A stretch of 64,000 nucleotides of DNA, from NCBI RefSeq assembly GCF_012273895.1, contig NC_052122.1, forward strand, positions 4,526,001 to 4,590,000, written 5' to 3'. Source of the stretch: Zerene cesonia. Lineage: Eukaryota > Arthropoda > Insecta > Lepidoptera > Pieridae. Shown in pieces: positions 12,201 to 21,889 of this stretch. Positions within the stretch are counted from its first letter, which is position 1, and every line of letters begins with the position of its first letter. Position numbers and translations under genes: made by a program. The notes under the pieces were generated by a model, which did no database searches, was not told the origin of the DNA, and saw nothing but the letters and a program-made list of their open reading frames with translations.

Positions 12201-15200
12201 AAATATCCATTCGTAAATATCCAACAGATTTATCGCAAGCAAAGGCGAAAAGGATGTTAATGTTTATTCGCATAATGAAAGCAAATTTAAATTTTGCACA
12301 CTTTTAGGCAAGTAACACAAGAAATATTTGAATGTCTCTTTAAATATAATATTGAATGCATTTTGATATCAATATGGAGCACTAAAATTTGGATGATGTT
12401 TGGATAATTTATATTATGACTAGCTGCGGCCCGCGGTTTCACCCGCGTAAGTCTGTATCCCATAGGAATATTGGGATTATAAGTTGCCTATATGTTATTC
12501 CAGTTGTCCAGCTATCTACGTACCAAATTTCATTGCAATCGTTTCAGTAGTTTTTGCGTGAAAGAGCAACAAACACACACACAACCATACAAACTTTCGC
12601 ATTTATAATATTAGTAGGATAGGATGTAATCACAAAACGCAATCTTTGCTCATAATAAAATAATATAATACAAGTTCAGTTGTTCTATTATTATAACGAT
12701 CCTAACAGAAATATGGCCCCACCCACAACAGCAGCATTGTATTACACATACAAGGCAAGTCTTAGGAATTTGGACTATATTTATGTGTGCGAGCAAACTT
12801 CTCTAAATAGAATGATATCTTAAACTAATTAAAAAATAATTACCATAAATACATAACAAGGTCAACAGTTTATGATTACTCTGATTACTCTGGACAAGTA
12901 ACAAAAAATTGTAGGTTACACAACAGTACTGCTCGTTGTTTTTATACTGATCGGTTCAATAGTTCCTGAGATTAGCGCGTTCGATCAAACCCTTCTGCTT
13001 CATTGGTATAGAAGTACAGATTTAATATTTCTTCAGCGCAATACTGAGAGCTCAGACATATTTTATTTTATTATGACATGTACATGGAGGTCAAGTGTAT
13101 GTCATAATTTGATATTTATTTTAAATTAGTGGTCCGCCCCGGCTTCGTCCGCTTGCTGAATAAATGGGCTATCTAACACTGAAAGAGAAGATTTTTTCAA
13201 ATCGTACCAGTAGTTCCTGACATTAGCGCGTTCAGATAAACAAACTTTTCAGCTTTATAATATTAGTATCGATTATTTCACACAGAACAGGCAATAGATT
13301 CGCGGCTTCACTCCAGTAGTCAGGGCAAAAGACAGAGTCAGCGTAAACCGCGTTTTTCTCTGTACCTACAGGATTGTCGATACAAGAGCCACCCTACTTC
13401 ATTCCTCAGGTCTTAAAATACAATTGTTGTCATTCAATCAGTTCAGTGGTTAAAGAGTTAATTAGAGTCATACAGAAAGTTACTTTCGCACATTCATAAT
13501 AGGAACTTTTGCATGAAAATTACAGCTCTCCCATATTTCTGTTTTGGAAGCAAACAATTATTGTATTACTTTAGGCAGATTTTCTTTCGTATCAGCTCTT
13601 ATAATAATCGCCTTGCTGCCATAAAATTAATACAATCGAGCTTCACGCCAACAAAATAAAACGCAATTAAATATTCGCAGTGCATATTTAAAATTAGCAA
13701 TAGTAGTCAACAGAAGTATACTTTATACTAAATAAACACATGTTAATCAGAAAAATATTACTAATATAGTATGATAACATATATATAAATGGGATGAATT
13801 AAATGTGATGTAAAATGCATTTTTTGATATTACTCACTTTCCGAGTTGGCAGACACAGCTGGTTCCAAGAGCTCTTCAAACCCGACACCTTCGTGAATTT
13901 CCACTCCGAGGAGCAAGGAGACCTACGATATAATCAGATTTTATGCTAAAGACATCGCTTGATGAAATCGCGATTACTTAGTTAAATAAACAAAGTTTCA
14001 GTGTGTGTTTCGCTTGTATTCTACCTTTAGTTTTAAGTAATTTTTTATATAATGGAGCAAAAGTGTTAGTTCCAAAAAGAAACATACATACATAAAATCT
14101 TATTCATGTTCTTATGTATGTACTTTTCTTAATAATATTTTAGAATGCTTTCAAAAGGAGTGAGAATGGAAAATATTATATGGTGAAGCTGGATTCGAAT
14201 CCACGCCTATCATATAGTGGTATAGCCTATTCTATTCCTGAAGACTAAAGTTGTTTACTTATAATTTTTATTCAACCCGTGCGACCAGCCACTTTGTATT
14301 TTAAGACCCATAAGTGAACTAGCCAATGTGTGGTTGATAAATTCATCATCATCAGTATATACCACATATGTTCCCACTGCTGGGAAAAAAGCCTCCTATG
14401 AGGGTTTCAGACCATAATCCACCATGCCGGCCAGGTGCGGTTTGGTAGATGTCACATGTCGTCGAACTTTTAATTCTCGGGTTAATCATTTACCTTCATC
14501 AATATACACTGCAGCTGTCTGATGCTGATATGGTCTATGGAGCCAGCACAAAACTTTCCAAAGAACTTCTTGGCTCCCAGCGCTCGCAAATCGTGTATGA
14601 CGAACGGCCACAAATGTAGGACATTGTTCCTTGATATCCTGTCGCGTTTCTCTACAACCACCTGGAATGGCAATTCAGTTTATATTCTGGAAGTTATTTG
14701 GAGCAGAACCCTAGAAGTGAGTAATAAGAAATATAGCTCAGAAGTTTGTAGTCTAGCATTCATACTTTTTCCGATAAAAAAATTATCTACAAGTTATTAT
14801 TGCCTAAAGTACAAAGACATACCCCCCAAATACCTTCGCCTTTATAAATATTATTGATTGCAGAATCTACCTGTGTTTGCATTAGGGAAATAACAATACC
14901 CTAAGGAAATGATGTAGGTACTTACATTAATATCTATGGAAACATATTTATAGTTTGGCACGTTGCGAATGCGAATTAACGAGTCATATTCGCAACGGCC
15001 ACTATTTATAGCATTTATATCCATACGTGGGAGGCGAGCACGTTTCTGCACAAATTGGGGCACGGAGCACGTGTTAAGTATTTATATAGCAATTGTTTTT
15101 TGTTTGTTTTCATAATATTTACATGCATGTTTCAATCGGTATTAGCGAGGTATCCGGATAACAAGGATTTAGTATTGTGTTTAGTAGTATATATAAGTAG

Positions 15201-18200
15201 TATGTGTGAGAGTAAGGTTTAAATTATTATTTAGAAAAAGTGAAGTCCCGTGTCCCCTAGTGGGGTATGGGGCAGATGATGTACATCTGTTTCTGATCGA
15301 TTTTCTTTAGGGACAAGTAGGTGATCAGCCTTCTGTGTCCTGCCAGACCGAGACATTATTTTTTTGTGCGTCCCCAACGGGAATTGAACCCAGGACCCAG
15401 GAGTTCTACGCTTACTTGTTCACCACTGTATCAAGGAGGCGGTCAAATTATTATTCAGAAGGGTGTAAAAAATCATGAAGAATTATAGTTACATTAGTGA
15501 TTGACCGGAATAGTTTTAGATTCGCTTTCCTATCCTTAATTAACGTCTGTATTAAAATTAGAAACTTTTACTTATTGTGATGCATTTCCTATGACCCTTC
15601 TTATTCCTGAGTGAAATGCTGAATTAGTTCCTGAATGAAGATGGATTTACTATTTATCTAGGTGTGCATAATCCAGAAAACGACCCCATGTGATCATAAC
15701 TTAACTTCAGATGTAGTACATCTAACACTGGATAGGTGTTAGCATAAAATACAACTTTAGCGTCCAGCCATTGGTACTTAAAGGCCCAGCGCCGTTATTA
15801 ACACTTATCTCACGAACATATTTTTGATTGGGGCCAATGAGGGACCAGCTTCACTGCTTGACTGAGTCTTATAAGACCCAATCAGTGAACTCACCTAAGA
15901 CAATTTCTCCCAAGCTATTTTTAAGGAAGTCTACCCAAGATTGTCCAAACAATACATACCACTTTAGCCCCCAGCAGTTGGCACTCGATAGCGGCCCTCA
16001 AGCCGCACGGCCCAGCACCAATTATCAACACCTTGGTCTGGGGACACATCTTGCCCTTGTTGTACACCTTGTGGTTTGCGCGTGCGTCGAACTTCTTGAA
16101 CAGTGCTTGAGCTTTCCATGACGCGGCTAGTTTGGCCTGTAATCGATCCGCAAACATGAATAGGTGTTTATGTAGGCATTGAATCTATCATTTTATATAA
16201 ATTATATTTATACTAAAAAATTATTATAACATAATAAGGCTACATTCATATGATCGCGCAATATAAGATCGAAAAATTAAAGGGCCGACTGACATTTTAA
16301 GACAGTCAAGTTTACAATTCTACTATTATATTATAACTACGCCTCTATATCTTAATTATTATAACTATATAAATGATAAACAAAGAAAATATATTAATAA
16401 GATACCACTTTAGAAAGCTACATCTATCGACACATAGGTATACCAGGTTGAATTTCGGGTAAGTGTAAAAACTATAAACGATTAACATATTTAATACATT
16501 CGGATTCCACGGTAGCAGTGTTTATTTATTACAGTGCGCTATGCCCTAAATGGTTTAAGTCTTTAACCAGTTAAGATGTTGTCAGCTTTTTAATTTTCAA
16601 CCATATAAAACCTAGTATTTATCCTACTTAATATTATAAATGCGAAAGTTTGTAAGGATGTGTGTGTGTGTTTGTTGCTCTTTCACGCAAAATCTACTGA
16701 ACCGATTGCAATGAAATTTGGTACGTAGACAGCTGGAATATTCCTACGCGATACGGATTTACGCGGGTGAAACCGCGGGGCGCAGCTAGTCTTATATAAA
16801 AATGCTTTTAAATCTAGTGGAAAAAACGATATTTCTTATAGAAATCTTTAGTGTGAATGTTCTTCAACGATCATAACACAAAAAATGAGTGTAACAATAT
16901 AAAGTATTTAACCGATGTTCCGCTATTTGACACTGCAGTCCATTCCCAAGGTTATTACCAAATAATCCAATTAAAAAAGCAAATGATTCATCATACTACA
17001 GTCCATTTCGAAATTGGCAGTAATTAAAAGTCATTCTCGTTTACAATTCGCAATAATCATTATCACTGATAAGAGCAAGATAACGATCGTCCGAAATACT
17101 CGTCTGCTGACATACGACAAATTATTCCCAGGACGGTCACGCCCTTTCATTTCCAAATGGAATATCCTTCATTTGACATTCAATGTAGTTAGTTCGACCG
17201 AGTCTGCGTGCTAACAAGAGGCACAAAACGTATTACTATGACATAACAGTTGTATCAAGCTAAAGGCTAACTAAGGAAATATGCTATTTAGCAGAGGCAA
17301 GAAAAGGCCCGATGGAGACAGAACAGAGACGATGACTGGAGCAGCGGAGCTAGTATAATACACCCCATACTAAACGGTATAACCAGAATTACTTACACGT
17401 ATATACAACAAATACATATTATATATTTCATCGGTTAGTGATACTTTAAACAAAAGAAAAGAATATCCCCACTTATACAGAACAACTCCGCTGTTAAAGG
17501 AAAAGAATTTTTGTACGTCCTTATGCAGGACATTTAAAGTAATACGAAATAGGAAGTCATGAATAAACCGTATCCATACGACGCACAATGCATTCTTTAT
17601 CTCGTAAGAATAATAATATATCGTGTATTATTAAAATTAATAAGCACGACAGGCATGTACTAATCATATCGCTACCGATAATTAAACATTTTTCAATCAT
17701 TATCTAATGATGCGAAATTCAGGAAATATTTATTAAGTACAACAATTATATGATACATTTCGACGTCATCTAATTGATTATACGCAATTGTTTTTTGGAG
17801 CGATATGGCTCAGAGGTACGGATATCGAACTTCAATCGAAAATTTGAAGATCCGAGACGAGAAGACGAGAGTGTTACTTGAACACAAAAAGAGATGTTAC
17901 AATTCAGCTGCTTGTAACCACACGCTTTCGAAACTCTGAAGGAAAATCTCACGAGGATATCGGTATGTCCAAGATTTAAAATGGGTGCTGGATTATGACC
18001 TCAACCCTTATAGGTCTGTGTCCCTGTGATTACAATTGTTTGATTAATAACTTGATTTTGTATCGAGAATTATCAGCGCTTACCACTACGCGACTATGAA
18101 TATAAATTCGTAATGCCTAAAAAACACAATACCGCGCTACTAGCGTACAATCGATTGAAGATGTTCATAATTTTCACTAATACGGACTGATTTACGAGGC

Positions 18201-21200
18201 AATTATAAGCATTTTATGTAAATTGGCTATAATTTGTGATGATACTTTTTGTTGATTATATCTGTCTCTCGAGACGTAGTGTGGCGCGTGCTGTATAAAT
18301 GGAATTTAATAATATATCATTTTAAATGCACGATACCTTCATTAATAAATTATTATCACTACATAGTATATAGTCGCTTTCTCTATCCCTATGTCCCCAT
18401 GTATGCTTAAATCTTTAAAACTACGCAACGTTTTTTTATGTGTTTTTTGTTTTAGATAGATTGATTCAAGAGAAAGGTTTCTATGTATAATAACATTTAT
18501 AAAACTATTCCGAATTAACGCTTGCTAAGCTGCGGGGAAAAGCTAGTAGTAGATAAATCTAAAGATTATTGACGGGAATAATACTAATTTGAATTTTCAA
18601 AGCAAACCCGGGTATGTTTGTCTCTTGAATCTGTATACTAAAATTGTAAAATAGAATGGTTTGAAGTATTTTCTTGTACGCGCTAAACTCAGGAACTACT
18701 AGTCAACATATTCGACATCCCTTAGTGCTGTAGGCTATATATGTACCAAGGGCGAAGCCGATGCGGTACGCTACTCACTTATACGACCAACGTCCATCGA
18801 AATCGAAACACAAAGCTATATTTACACAGCACCACAGCCGTATCATTGACCGCTCCGACGTTAATGGCAAAACATTCATTAAAGAAAATTTCTACAACCT
18901 TGGTGATTTGCCATGAACCAAGTTTTGTAAGATCACAAGTTAAACTCATCCATATTGGTATTTAAAAGCGAAATTAACTCTGAATCATTGCGTCTTATAT
19001 TATAATCGTTAATTTATAATACTCCCAAACCTCCAATATGCAACATAACTTTTGTAATGAATACGCATTCAAGGATATAAGAGATTATATATAATAATAT
19101 ATTATCATAGGAGATTGAATTCTTCTAATTACGTATACGTTTGATGGTAAGCGATCACCACAATGAACATTGCTGAAGTAGGACGTCAACAGTTGCCCTG
19201 TTTTAAAGAGTTATAGAAGATTTAAGGCGGGAATGAAAAAAGGAGGGTTGTGGATAATATAAAGATTTTATAAACACTTCTGCAGTTAGTACTTGTTGTC
19301 TGAAACACACGAGTTGTTATATACAACTACAACAAGTTATATAAAATTTAAGTAAGCACAATTTATACGCAAGCTCTTTGGATTTAGGATATAAATTTTC
19401 TTTAAATCCATCATAGTATGATGTTCAGAATATAGAGTTTGATTATTTTATAATATCAATTAATCACGTGTATCAAAAAAAAAAGTCATTTCATAGAGGT
19501 AGAATTCCATATGAAAACGTCATTTCACATTCATTGATAATTTAGTTTGACCAGATAAAACGCCGCACAAGATTAGCCTGCCATTGTACTACAAACAGCT
19601 CTGCGTATTAATTAATCGAACACTGGCTTGATGCCTAATGATGTATAGCTCCAATTGAAATATAAATATCGGCGAATTTAAGGCGCCTATAAAGAGGGCA
19701 ATCGTTACCCTTGGCACTAATACAGATCTAATAAAAGTCAGACAACCAGCACTCGACGCGTAAATGCGACCGCTATTGTTTAGTGTGGGAGGTACCGCAA
19801 AACAATTGCTGACGAAAAAAAAAAATACCCATATCAGAATTCAGTCGCATCTTTTGTTTATTGCATAAACGAGATATAATTGCGACTTGAGCAATGCTTG
19901 TAACACTAGAGCGTAATCTTAAACTTGGCAAGTCATCGGCTAACTTGTATCTCGATAATAATTTTATGCTTGAATATGAAAGTGACGACTTTGTCATAAA
20001 TATGTGTTATGTTATAATAGATACTGTTACATTCAGAATCATTGTATATTTAATGTCAGGTAATCGTCAAAAATTATTCCGAAATAATTAAACACACTTT
20101 TAATTTTATACCTTTTGATCGGGGTGTCTAATTAGCTGTATTTGTAAACAATTTATTTCCCCAAGTAGGAAACGTCGTGACAAAACTACAATTATAGTAA
20201 TAAAATATTCATATAGTTATTTATTTAAACAAAGTAAATATAATTTCTAACGTATAATTATCCACAAAGAACGCACCCAACATATAAATTTACGTATATA
20301 CATGTCCTATACATTTATACCTAGTCTTGCCATAAATATTGTAATAAAGAAAAAAGAAAATTGTTAACTGCAAATAACATTTATTACTNNNNNNNNNNNN
20401 NNNNNNNNNNNNNNNNNNNNNNNNNNNNNNNNNNNNNNNNNNNNNNNNNNNNNNNNNNNNNNNNNNNNNNNNNNNNNNNNNNNNNNNNNNNNNNNNNNNN
20501 NNNNNNNNNNNNNNNNNNNNNNNNNNNNNNNNNNNNNNNNNNNNNNNNNNNNNNNNNNNNNNNNNNNNNNNNNNNNNNNNNNNNNNNNNNNNNNNNNNNN
20601 NNNNNNNNNNNNNNNNNNNNNNNNNNNNNNNNNNNNNNNNNNNNNNNNNNNNNNNNNNNNNNNNNNNNNNNNNNNNNNNNNNNNNNNNNNNNNNNNNNNN
20701 NNNNNNNNNNNNNNNNNNNNNNNNNNNNNNNNNNNNNNNNNNNNNNNNNNNNNNNNNNNNNNNNNNNNNNNNNNNNNNNNNNNNNNNNNNNNNNNNNNNN
20801 NNNNNNNNNNNNNNNNNNNNNNNNNNNNNNNNNNNNNNNNNNNNNNNNNNNNNNNNNNNNNNNNNNNNNNNNNNNNNNNNNNNNNNNNNNNNNNNNNNNN
20901 NNNNNNNNNNNNNNNNNNNNNNNNNNNNNNNNNNNNNNNNNNNNNNNNNNNNNNNNNNNNNNNNNNNNNNNNNNNNNNNNNNNNNNNNNNNNNNNNNNNN
21001 NNNNNNNNNNNNNNNNNNNNNNNNNNNNNNNNNNNNNNNNNNNNNNNNNNNNNNNNNNNNNNNNNNNNNNNNNNNNNNNNNNNNNNNNNNNNNNNNNNNN
21101 NNNNNNNNNNNNNNNNNNNNNNNNNNNNNNNNNNNNNNNNNNNNNNNNNNNNNNNNNNNNNNNNNNNNNNNNNNNNNNNNNNNNNNNNNNNNNNNNNNNN

Positions 21201-21881
21201 NNNNNNNNNNNNNNNNNNNNNNNNNNNNNNNNNNNNNNNNNNNNNNNNNNNNNNNNNNNNNNNNNNNNNNNNNNNNNNNNNNNNNNNNNNNNNNNNNNNN
21301 NNNNNNNNNNNNNNNNNNNNNNNNNNNNNNNNNNNNNNNNNNNNNNNNNNNNNNNNNNNNNNNNNNNNNNNNNNNNNNNNNNNNNNNNAGATTCGAAATT
21401 CAAATGTAATATTTTTTTATAATTAAGTGTAACAGTATTTATGGCCAGACTAAGTATAGAAAATTATCGTATAAGATATAGTATTAGAGTGTTCCGATTA
21501 CATGGTTATTCATCACCACCGTATAAGTCGACCCGGAGTCTGTTACGTATGCCAGCTGTACAATTACAGGGAAGTCTACCTATAAGGATTTATTAAAATG
21601 CTATACAAAATCGAGGCGAAGCGAGAGCGAATCGCTTTTAAATGCACACCCTACCCTATACAGGATACACCTACAAATCTACTCGGTTTTTTAGCTCTAC
21701 CAACCTTTAACTTAGGATAAAAATCCGGCAGTCTATTCGGCTTCAAATTGAGCGTGTTGCATATCTCCCTATGCAGGGCCAGTATCTGTTTCATAGTGCC
21801 CGCCGAACAAAAGTGGTCGAACATCTCCGCCGCGAGAGCGCACTCGGGCGGAGTGGGCTCCACGCGGGGCCCCCGGTTCAT
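173..21881 (-). CDS. Mical: MICAL-type [F-actin]-monooxygenase, 20 coding exons, 3' end not certain
   Basis: A FAD-dependent monooxygenase that, in this family, oxidises methionines of actin and so disassembles filaments downstream of semaphorin/plexin signalling. Exons in reading order: 21705-21881 (ATG at 21879-21881), 15960-16136, 14494-14661, 13838-13922, 11485-11666, 9292-9462, 8410-8607, 7299-7503, 6945-7121, 6193-6387, 5553-5689, 5218-5287, 3834-5074, 2997-3266, 2640-2771, 2482-2556, 1921-2081, 1409-1639, 872-1026, 173-279. Every junction has AG/GT and the phases agree across 1438 codons without a stop. Order: FAD domain (about 1-513), CH (about 514-624), linker with repeats (648-1061), basic linkers, LIM (about 1237-1300), acidic tail. 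No C-terminal bMERB coiled coil is seen, so a longer form probably continues left of the window. Exon 1 uses an unusual GTTGGT donor. Family assignment rests on conserved motifs and domain order and is secure. Confidence 0.93.
872..1026 (-). other. Mical: MICAL acidic tail exon
   Basis: A 155-bp exon with an in-phase acceptor (TTATAACAG) and GTAGGT donor. It encodes an acidic serine-rich segment (DDDDSSTDEYVDVESEAEAE, later YFSDDSFGYDDYSDD). Clusters such as SSTDE and SDDS are good casein kinase 2 type sites. No fold is expected. Confidence 0.8.
1153..1352 (+). repeat. Helitron-like interspersed repeat
   Basis: Begins ACTAATATTATAAATGTGAAA and ends near GACGAGCGTCAAGTAGT, with the internal ACGGATTTTGACGAAATTTGG seen in Lepidoptera-wide non-autonomous elements. 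It lies in a MICAL intron beside exon 1409-1639. Confidence 0.65.
1409..2081 (-). other. Mical: MICAL LIM zinc-binding domain
   Basis: Split between exons 1921-2081 and 1409-1639. The eight zinc ligands are all visible: CTAC, then 17 residues, HRAC; then CFRCAVC and finally LVCLRH as the last Cys and His. This is one complete LIM domain (two zinc fingers), a protein-interaction module. The intron falls after LRP, between the two fingers. The downstream half of exon 1409-1639 changes to an acidic, serine-rich tail (RISIELSDGAREIDEDEW). Confidence 0.92.
1741..1850 (+). repeat. SINE-like element, 5' part only
   Basis: A T-rich head followed by GGAGCTGGTAGGTCGTCTGG and GCGCTACCACCGCCCATGAA, and a short hairpin built on GAGAGGCGTA/TTACGCCTC. 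The same modules recur at 38668-38950 and, reversed, at 53625-53935. Confidence 0.65.
2163..2258 (+). repeat. Short interspersed repeat fragment
   Basis: AATAAATGGGCACTAAGCAC, TGAAAGAATATTTCAAAT and GTAGTTCTTAAGATTAGCGC match the middle of the elements at 13125-13268 and 41733-41910. It lies in a MICAL intron. Confidence 0.6.
2482..3266 (-). other. Mical: MICAL basic pre-LIM linker exons
   Basis: Three exons of whole codons (2997-3266, 2640-2771, 2482-2556; 90, 44 and 25 codons) join the repeat linker to the LIM domain. The junction segment WDREQFLGRQRKLKEGD and the ending KKADPTPTKSQLAKKE are strongly charged. Because each exon is a multiple of three and begins in phase 0, any one can be skipped without changing the frame, which would permit isoforms of different linker length. 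Splice sites are AG/GT; the donor after 2640 is GTATAC. Confidence 0.85.
3834..5074 (-). other. Mical: MICAL large linker exon with repeated R-x-Q-x-(M/V)-x-(D/E)-(I/L) motif
   Basis: The longest exon (1241 bp, residues 648-1061) is charged and low in hydrophobics, so probably largely disordered. It contains at least three and perhaps five copies of a short motif, best seen in VLRWQQMADIIEGKR, ALRRQKVAELIVGNK and AFRMQRVSDMMEKKK, with weaker relatives EPRRLSEIMTRRK and IKEITNLFEGRKK. Several copies are preceded by a serine- or proline-rich PE segment that could be phosphorylated. The exon ends in a short helical segment rich in K, L, E and Q and splices with an in-phase GTGAGA donor. Confidence 0.88.
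5553..6387 (-). other. Mical: MICAL calponin-homology (CH) domain, divergent
   Basis: Two exons (6193-6387 and 5553-5689) encode about residues 514-624. Recognisable CH landmarks are the opening helix LIAWVGYQEPG, the RYRPDLL segment, and EFGIPPF, which spans the splice junction, followed by a closing helix (KLRSYLTRVYYAFKG). The usual CH core after the first loop (SW-x-GLALCALIH in typical members) is replaced by SPAALYELVKRYRPDLL. CH domains usually bind actin or partners such as Rab effectors; the changed core makes actin binding doubtful. The position between the FAD domain and the linker is as expected for MICAL. Confidence 0.82.
7797..8351 (+). repeat. Array of three adjacent Helitron-like copies in a MICAL intron
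   Basis: Three end-to-end units: about 7797-7963 (AATATTATAAAG start, CAGCTAG end), about 7965-8124 (ACTAATATTATAAAGCTG start, ACCGCTAATC end) and about 8130-8351 (contains a GACT run, ends CAGCAGCTAG). Each ends in the CTAG-type terminus or a close variant. The third stops about 60 bases from exon 8410-8607. Confidence 0.65.
8638..8688. repeat. 16-bp perfect direct repeat around an oligo(T) tract
   Basis: AATGCGGAGGATCTAG occurs at 8638-8653 and 8673-8688. The 19 bases between them are GACTATGA and then a T run. This looks like a target-site duplication around a poly(A)-tail-only retroposition, about 30 bases upstream of the acceptor of MICAL exon 8410-8607 (gene sense). Confidence 0.7.
8695..8890 (+). 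repeat. SINE-like retroelement fragment
   Basis: Contains GCTGGTGGTAACGATCACGG and a purine-rich tail of GGGAAAGG type, as at 38668-38950. No coding capacity. Lies between MICAL exons 8410-8607 and 9292-9462. Confidence 0.5.
9126..9268 (+). repeat. Helitron-like interspersed repeat
   Basis: Starts CCAATATTATAAAGAGG and ends GAGACGAGCGGCTAG, a CTAG terminus. Its end is 24 bases from MICAL exon 9292-9462. Confidence 0.6.
9741..9907 (-). repeat. SINE-like repeat, copy A flanking exon 11485-11666
   Basis: Shares CGCGGCTTCGCACGCGTTAA, TTGAATCACTCTATCCATTA and AAAATCCGTTGCGTAGTTT with 11853-12062 (same orientation), 18361-18546 (opposite) and 48308-48450. It ends where the Tc1 element starts. Confidence 0.65.
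9910..11477 (+). mobile_element. Tc1-family DNA transposon, 1568 bp, TA target duplication
   Basis: Terminal inverted repeats of about 26 bp start CAGACCTGTGAAAAAATATA on the left and CAGACTTGTGAAAAAATATA on the right (reverse strand), with one mismatch. TA dinucleotides flank both ends (9908-9909, 11478-11479). The transposase is on the plus strand, antisense to MICAL. The right end is 7 bases from MICAL exon 11485-11666. High repeat identity and a single visible frameshift suggest a fairly recent insertion. Confidence 0.93.
10243..11242 (+). pseudogene. Tc1 transposase (DD34E), frameshifted
   Basis: Cut-and-paste transposase that binds the element's terminal repeats through its N-terminal paired-type helix-turn-helix (QREIATIIGRSQSVVKNFL) and AT-hook-like GRPR (residues 57-60). 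The catalytic triad is DDE: D147 in FSDE, then D31 (in QQDNAPTH) and E66 (in SPDLNRMEN) of the second frame, with 34 residues between, so DD34E. The frame opened at 10243 stops at 10840-10842; the rest continues in the +1 frame to 11242. One indel around 10820-10840 therefore separates the first catalytic residue from the other two, and this copy should be inactive unless the indel is an assembly error. ATG at 10243 is the natural start and the total matches the usual 330-340 residues. Confidence 0.9.
11853..12062 (-). repeat. SINE-like repeat, copy B flanking exon 11485-11666
   Basis: Same family and orientation as 9741-9907: CCCGCGGCTCTGCACGCGTT, TTGAATCACTCTATCTATTT, AAAATCCGTTGCGTAGTTTT, TTTAAGCATACATAGGGA. 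The two copies bracket MICAL exon 11485-11666 and the Tc1 element. Confidence 0.7.
12420..12619 (-). mobile_element. Non-autonomous Helitron (Lep1-type)
   Basis: Reverse-strand copy with TCCTACTAATATTATAAATG at the 5' end and CTAG at the 3' end. The terminal hairpin CGCGG-GTGAAA-CCGCG lies about 10 bases before CTAG. The insertion lies between A and T with no target duplication, as expected for Helitrons. Confidence 0.85.
13125..13268 (+). repeat. Short interspersed repeat
   Basis: GGTCCGCCCCGGCTTCGTCC, AATAAATGGGCTATCTAACA and GTAGTTCCTGACATTAGCGC, ending TATAATATTAGTA. Near-identical modules are at 41733-41910; a degraded piece is at about 12945-13015. Confidence 0.65.
14341..14468 (+). 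repeat. Lepidoptera-type interspersed repeat
   Basis: ATGTTCCCACTGCTGGGAAA, GCCTCCTATGAGGGTTTCAG, ATAATCCACCATGCCGGCCA and ATGTCACATGTCGTC form the module common in moth genomes. It lies 26 bases from MICAL exon 14494-14661, just past its donor. Confidence 0.65.
15238..15444 (+). repeat. SINE-like repeat with tRNA-like reversed B-box
   Basis: GATCGATTTTCTTTAGGGAC, GTAGGTGATCAGCCTTCTGT, CCTGCCAGACCGAGACA and a GGGAATTGAACCCAGGACCC segment that resembles a tRNA T-arm. The family recurs at 36776-36930 and, reversed, at 37128-37215. Confidence 0.6.
16622..16789 (+). mobile_element. Non-autonomous Helitron (Lep1-type), internally deleted
   Basis: TCCTACTTAATATTATAAAT start, TTTCACGCAAAATCTACTGA internally, then the hairpin (CGCGGGTGAAACCGCG) and GCAGCTAG end. 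About 35 bases after GACAGCTGG are missing compared with 25827-26030. Confidence 0.85.
16790..18360. other. MICAL intron 1, no gene seen
   Basis: AT-rich sequence between exon 15960-16136 and exon 21705-21889. No exon or recognised repeat family was found here. Small open frames at 17014-17214, 17370-17588 and 17770-17952 lack codon bias and splice logic. Confidence 0.5.
18361..18546 (+). repeat. SINE-like repeat (CCGTTGCGTAGTTT family)
   Basis: Opposite orientation to 9741-9907: CTATCCCTATGTCCCCATGT, AAACTACGCAACG, CAAGAGAAAGGTTT, and an AGCTAG end. Confidence 0.6.
18632..18773 (-). repeat. Short interspersed repeat (GTAGTTCCTGAGATTAGCGC family)
   Basis: ACGCGCTAAACTCAGGAACT and GGCTATATATGTACCAAGGG, followed by GCGAAGCCGATGCGGTACGC, are the reverse complement of the modules at 13125-13268 and 41733-41910. 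Confidence 0.5.
19123..19262 (+). repeat. SINE-like element fragment
   Basis: TTGATGGTAAGCGATCACCA and GTTGCCCTGTTTTAAAGAG, ending in a purine-rich stretch, resemble other moth short retroelements with GGTAAGCGATCACC. No open frame. Confidence 0.5.
20318..21456. mobile_element. Terminal-inverted-repeat transposon, copy 1, interior unsequenced
   Basis: Left end TACCTAGTCTTGCCATAAAT, right end (reversed) TACTTAGTCTGGCCATAAAT, flanked by TA on both sides. The 71-base left flank and about 68-base right flank match copy 2 at 29704-30841. The middle is 1000 N. The TA target and ends are of mariner/Tc1 type, but no transposase can be read. It lies in MICAL intron 1. Confidence 0.75.
20389..21388. 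other. Assembly gap, 1000 N
   Basis: Exactly 1000 undetermined bases, starting after TTATTACT. The round number suggests a placeholder, so the true element length is unknown. Confidence 0.99.
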
Positions 21882-21889
21882 GGCTGTAG
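21705..21889 (-). other. Mical: MICAL first coding exon with start codon
   Basis: The acceptor (TTGTTTCAG) precedes eight untranslated bases and then ATG at 21879-21881. The encoded residues include PPECALAAEMFDHFCSAGTM and end in LPDFYPKLK, joining AKLAASWKA in the next exon as in other MICALs. The start is chosen because it is the only in-frame Met ahead of the conserved N-terminal helix. The acceptor means that a non-coding first exon lies at higher coordinates. Confidence 0.85.

Larger units (their letters stand above)
6945..21881 (-). other. Mical: MICAL FAD-binding monooxygenase domain (exons 1-9)
   Basis: Residues 1-513. The dinucleotide-binding loop GAGPCG is at residues 99-104 in exon 15960-16136, followed at the next junction by the acidic-ended strand VVVVEKRD. 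Exon 14494-14661 holds SRNNVLHLWPFVIHDLRALG and GKFCAGSIDHISIRQLQ, both highly conserved in MICALs. Exon 11485-11666 carries the DG motif (LIGADGKRNTL). Exon 9292-9462 has VAFIFNQKFF and ENIVYYKDDTHYFVMTAKK. Exon 7299-7503 has the GD motif (VGDSLLEPFWPTGSGCARGF) that contacts the flavin ribityl chain in this fold. Exon 6945-7121 ends the domain with YPNLNRTAV and a basic KKRRR cluster that could act as a nuclear localisation signal. Every hallmark I know of is present, so the enzyme is predicted to be active. Confidence 0.93.

Noticed and set aside
15390..15420. tRNA gene suggested by a GGGAATTGAACCCAGGAC B-box-like string
   Set aside because: No cloverleaf could be built and it is part of a dispersed SINE-like repeat.
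20361..21422. Long open frames on both strands over the first N gap (and the same at 29691-30811)
   Set aside because: They are open only because N has no stop codons; no sequence supports them.
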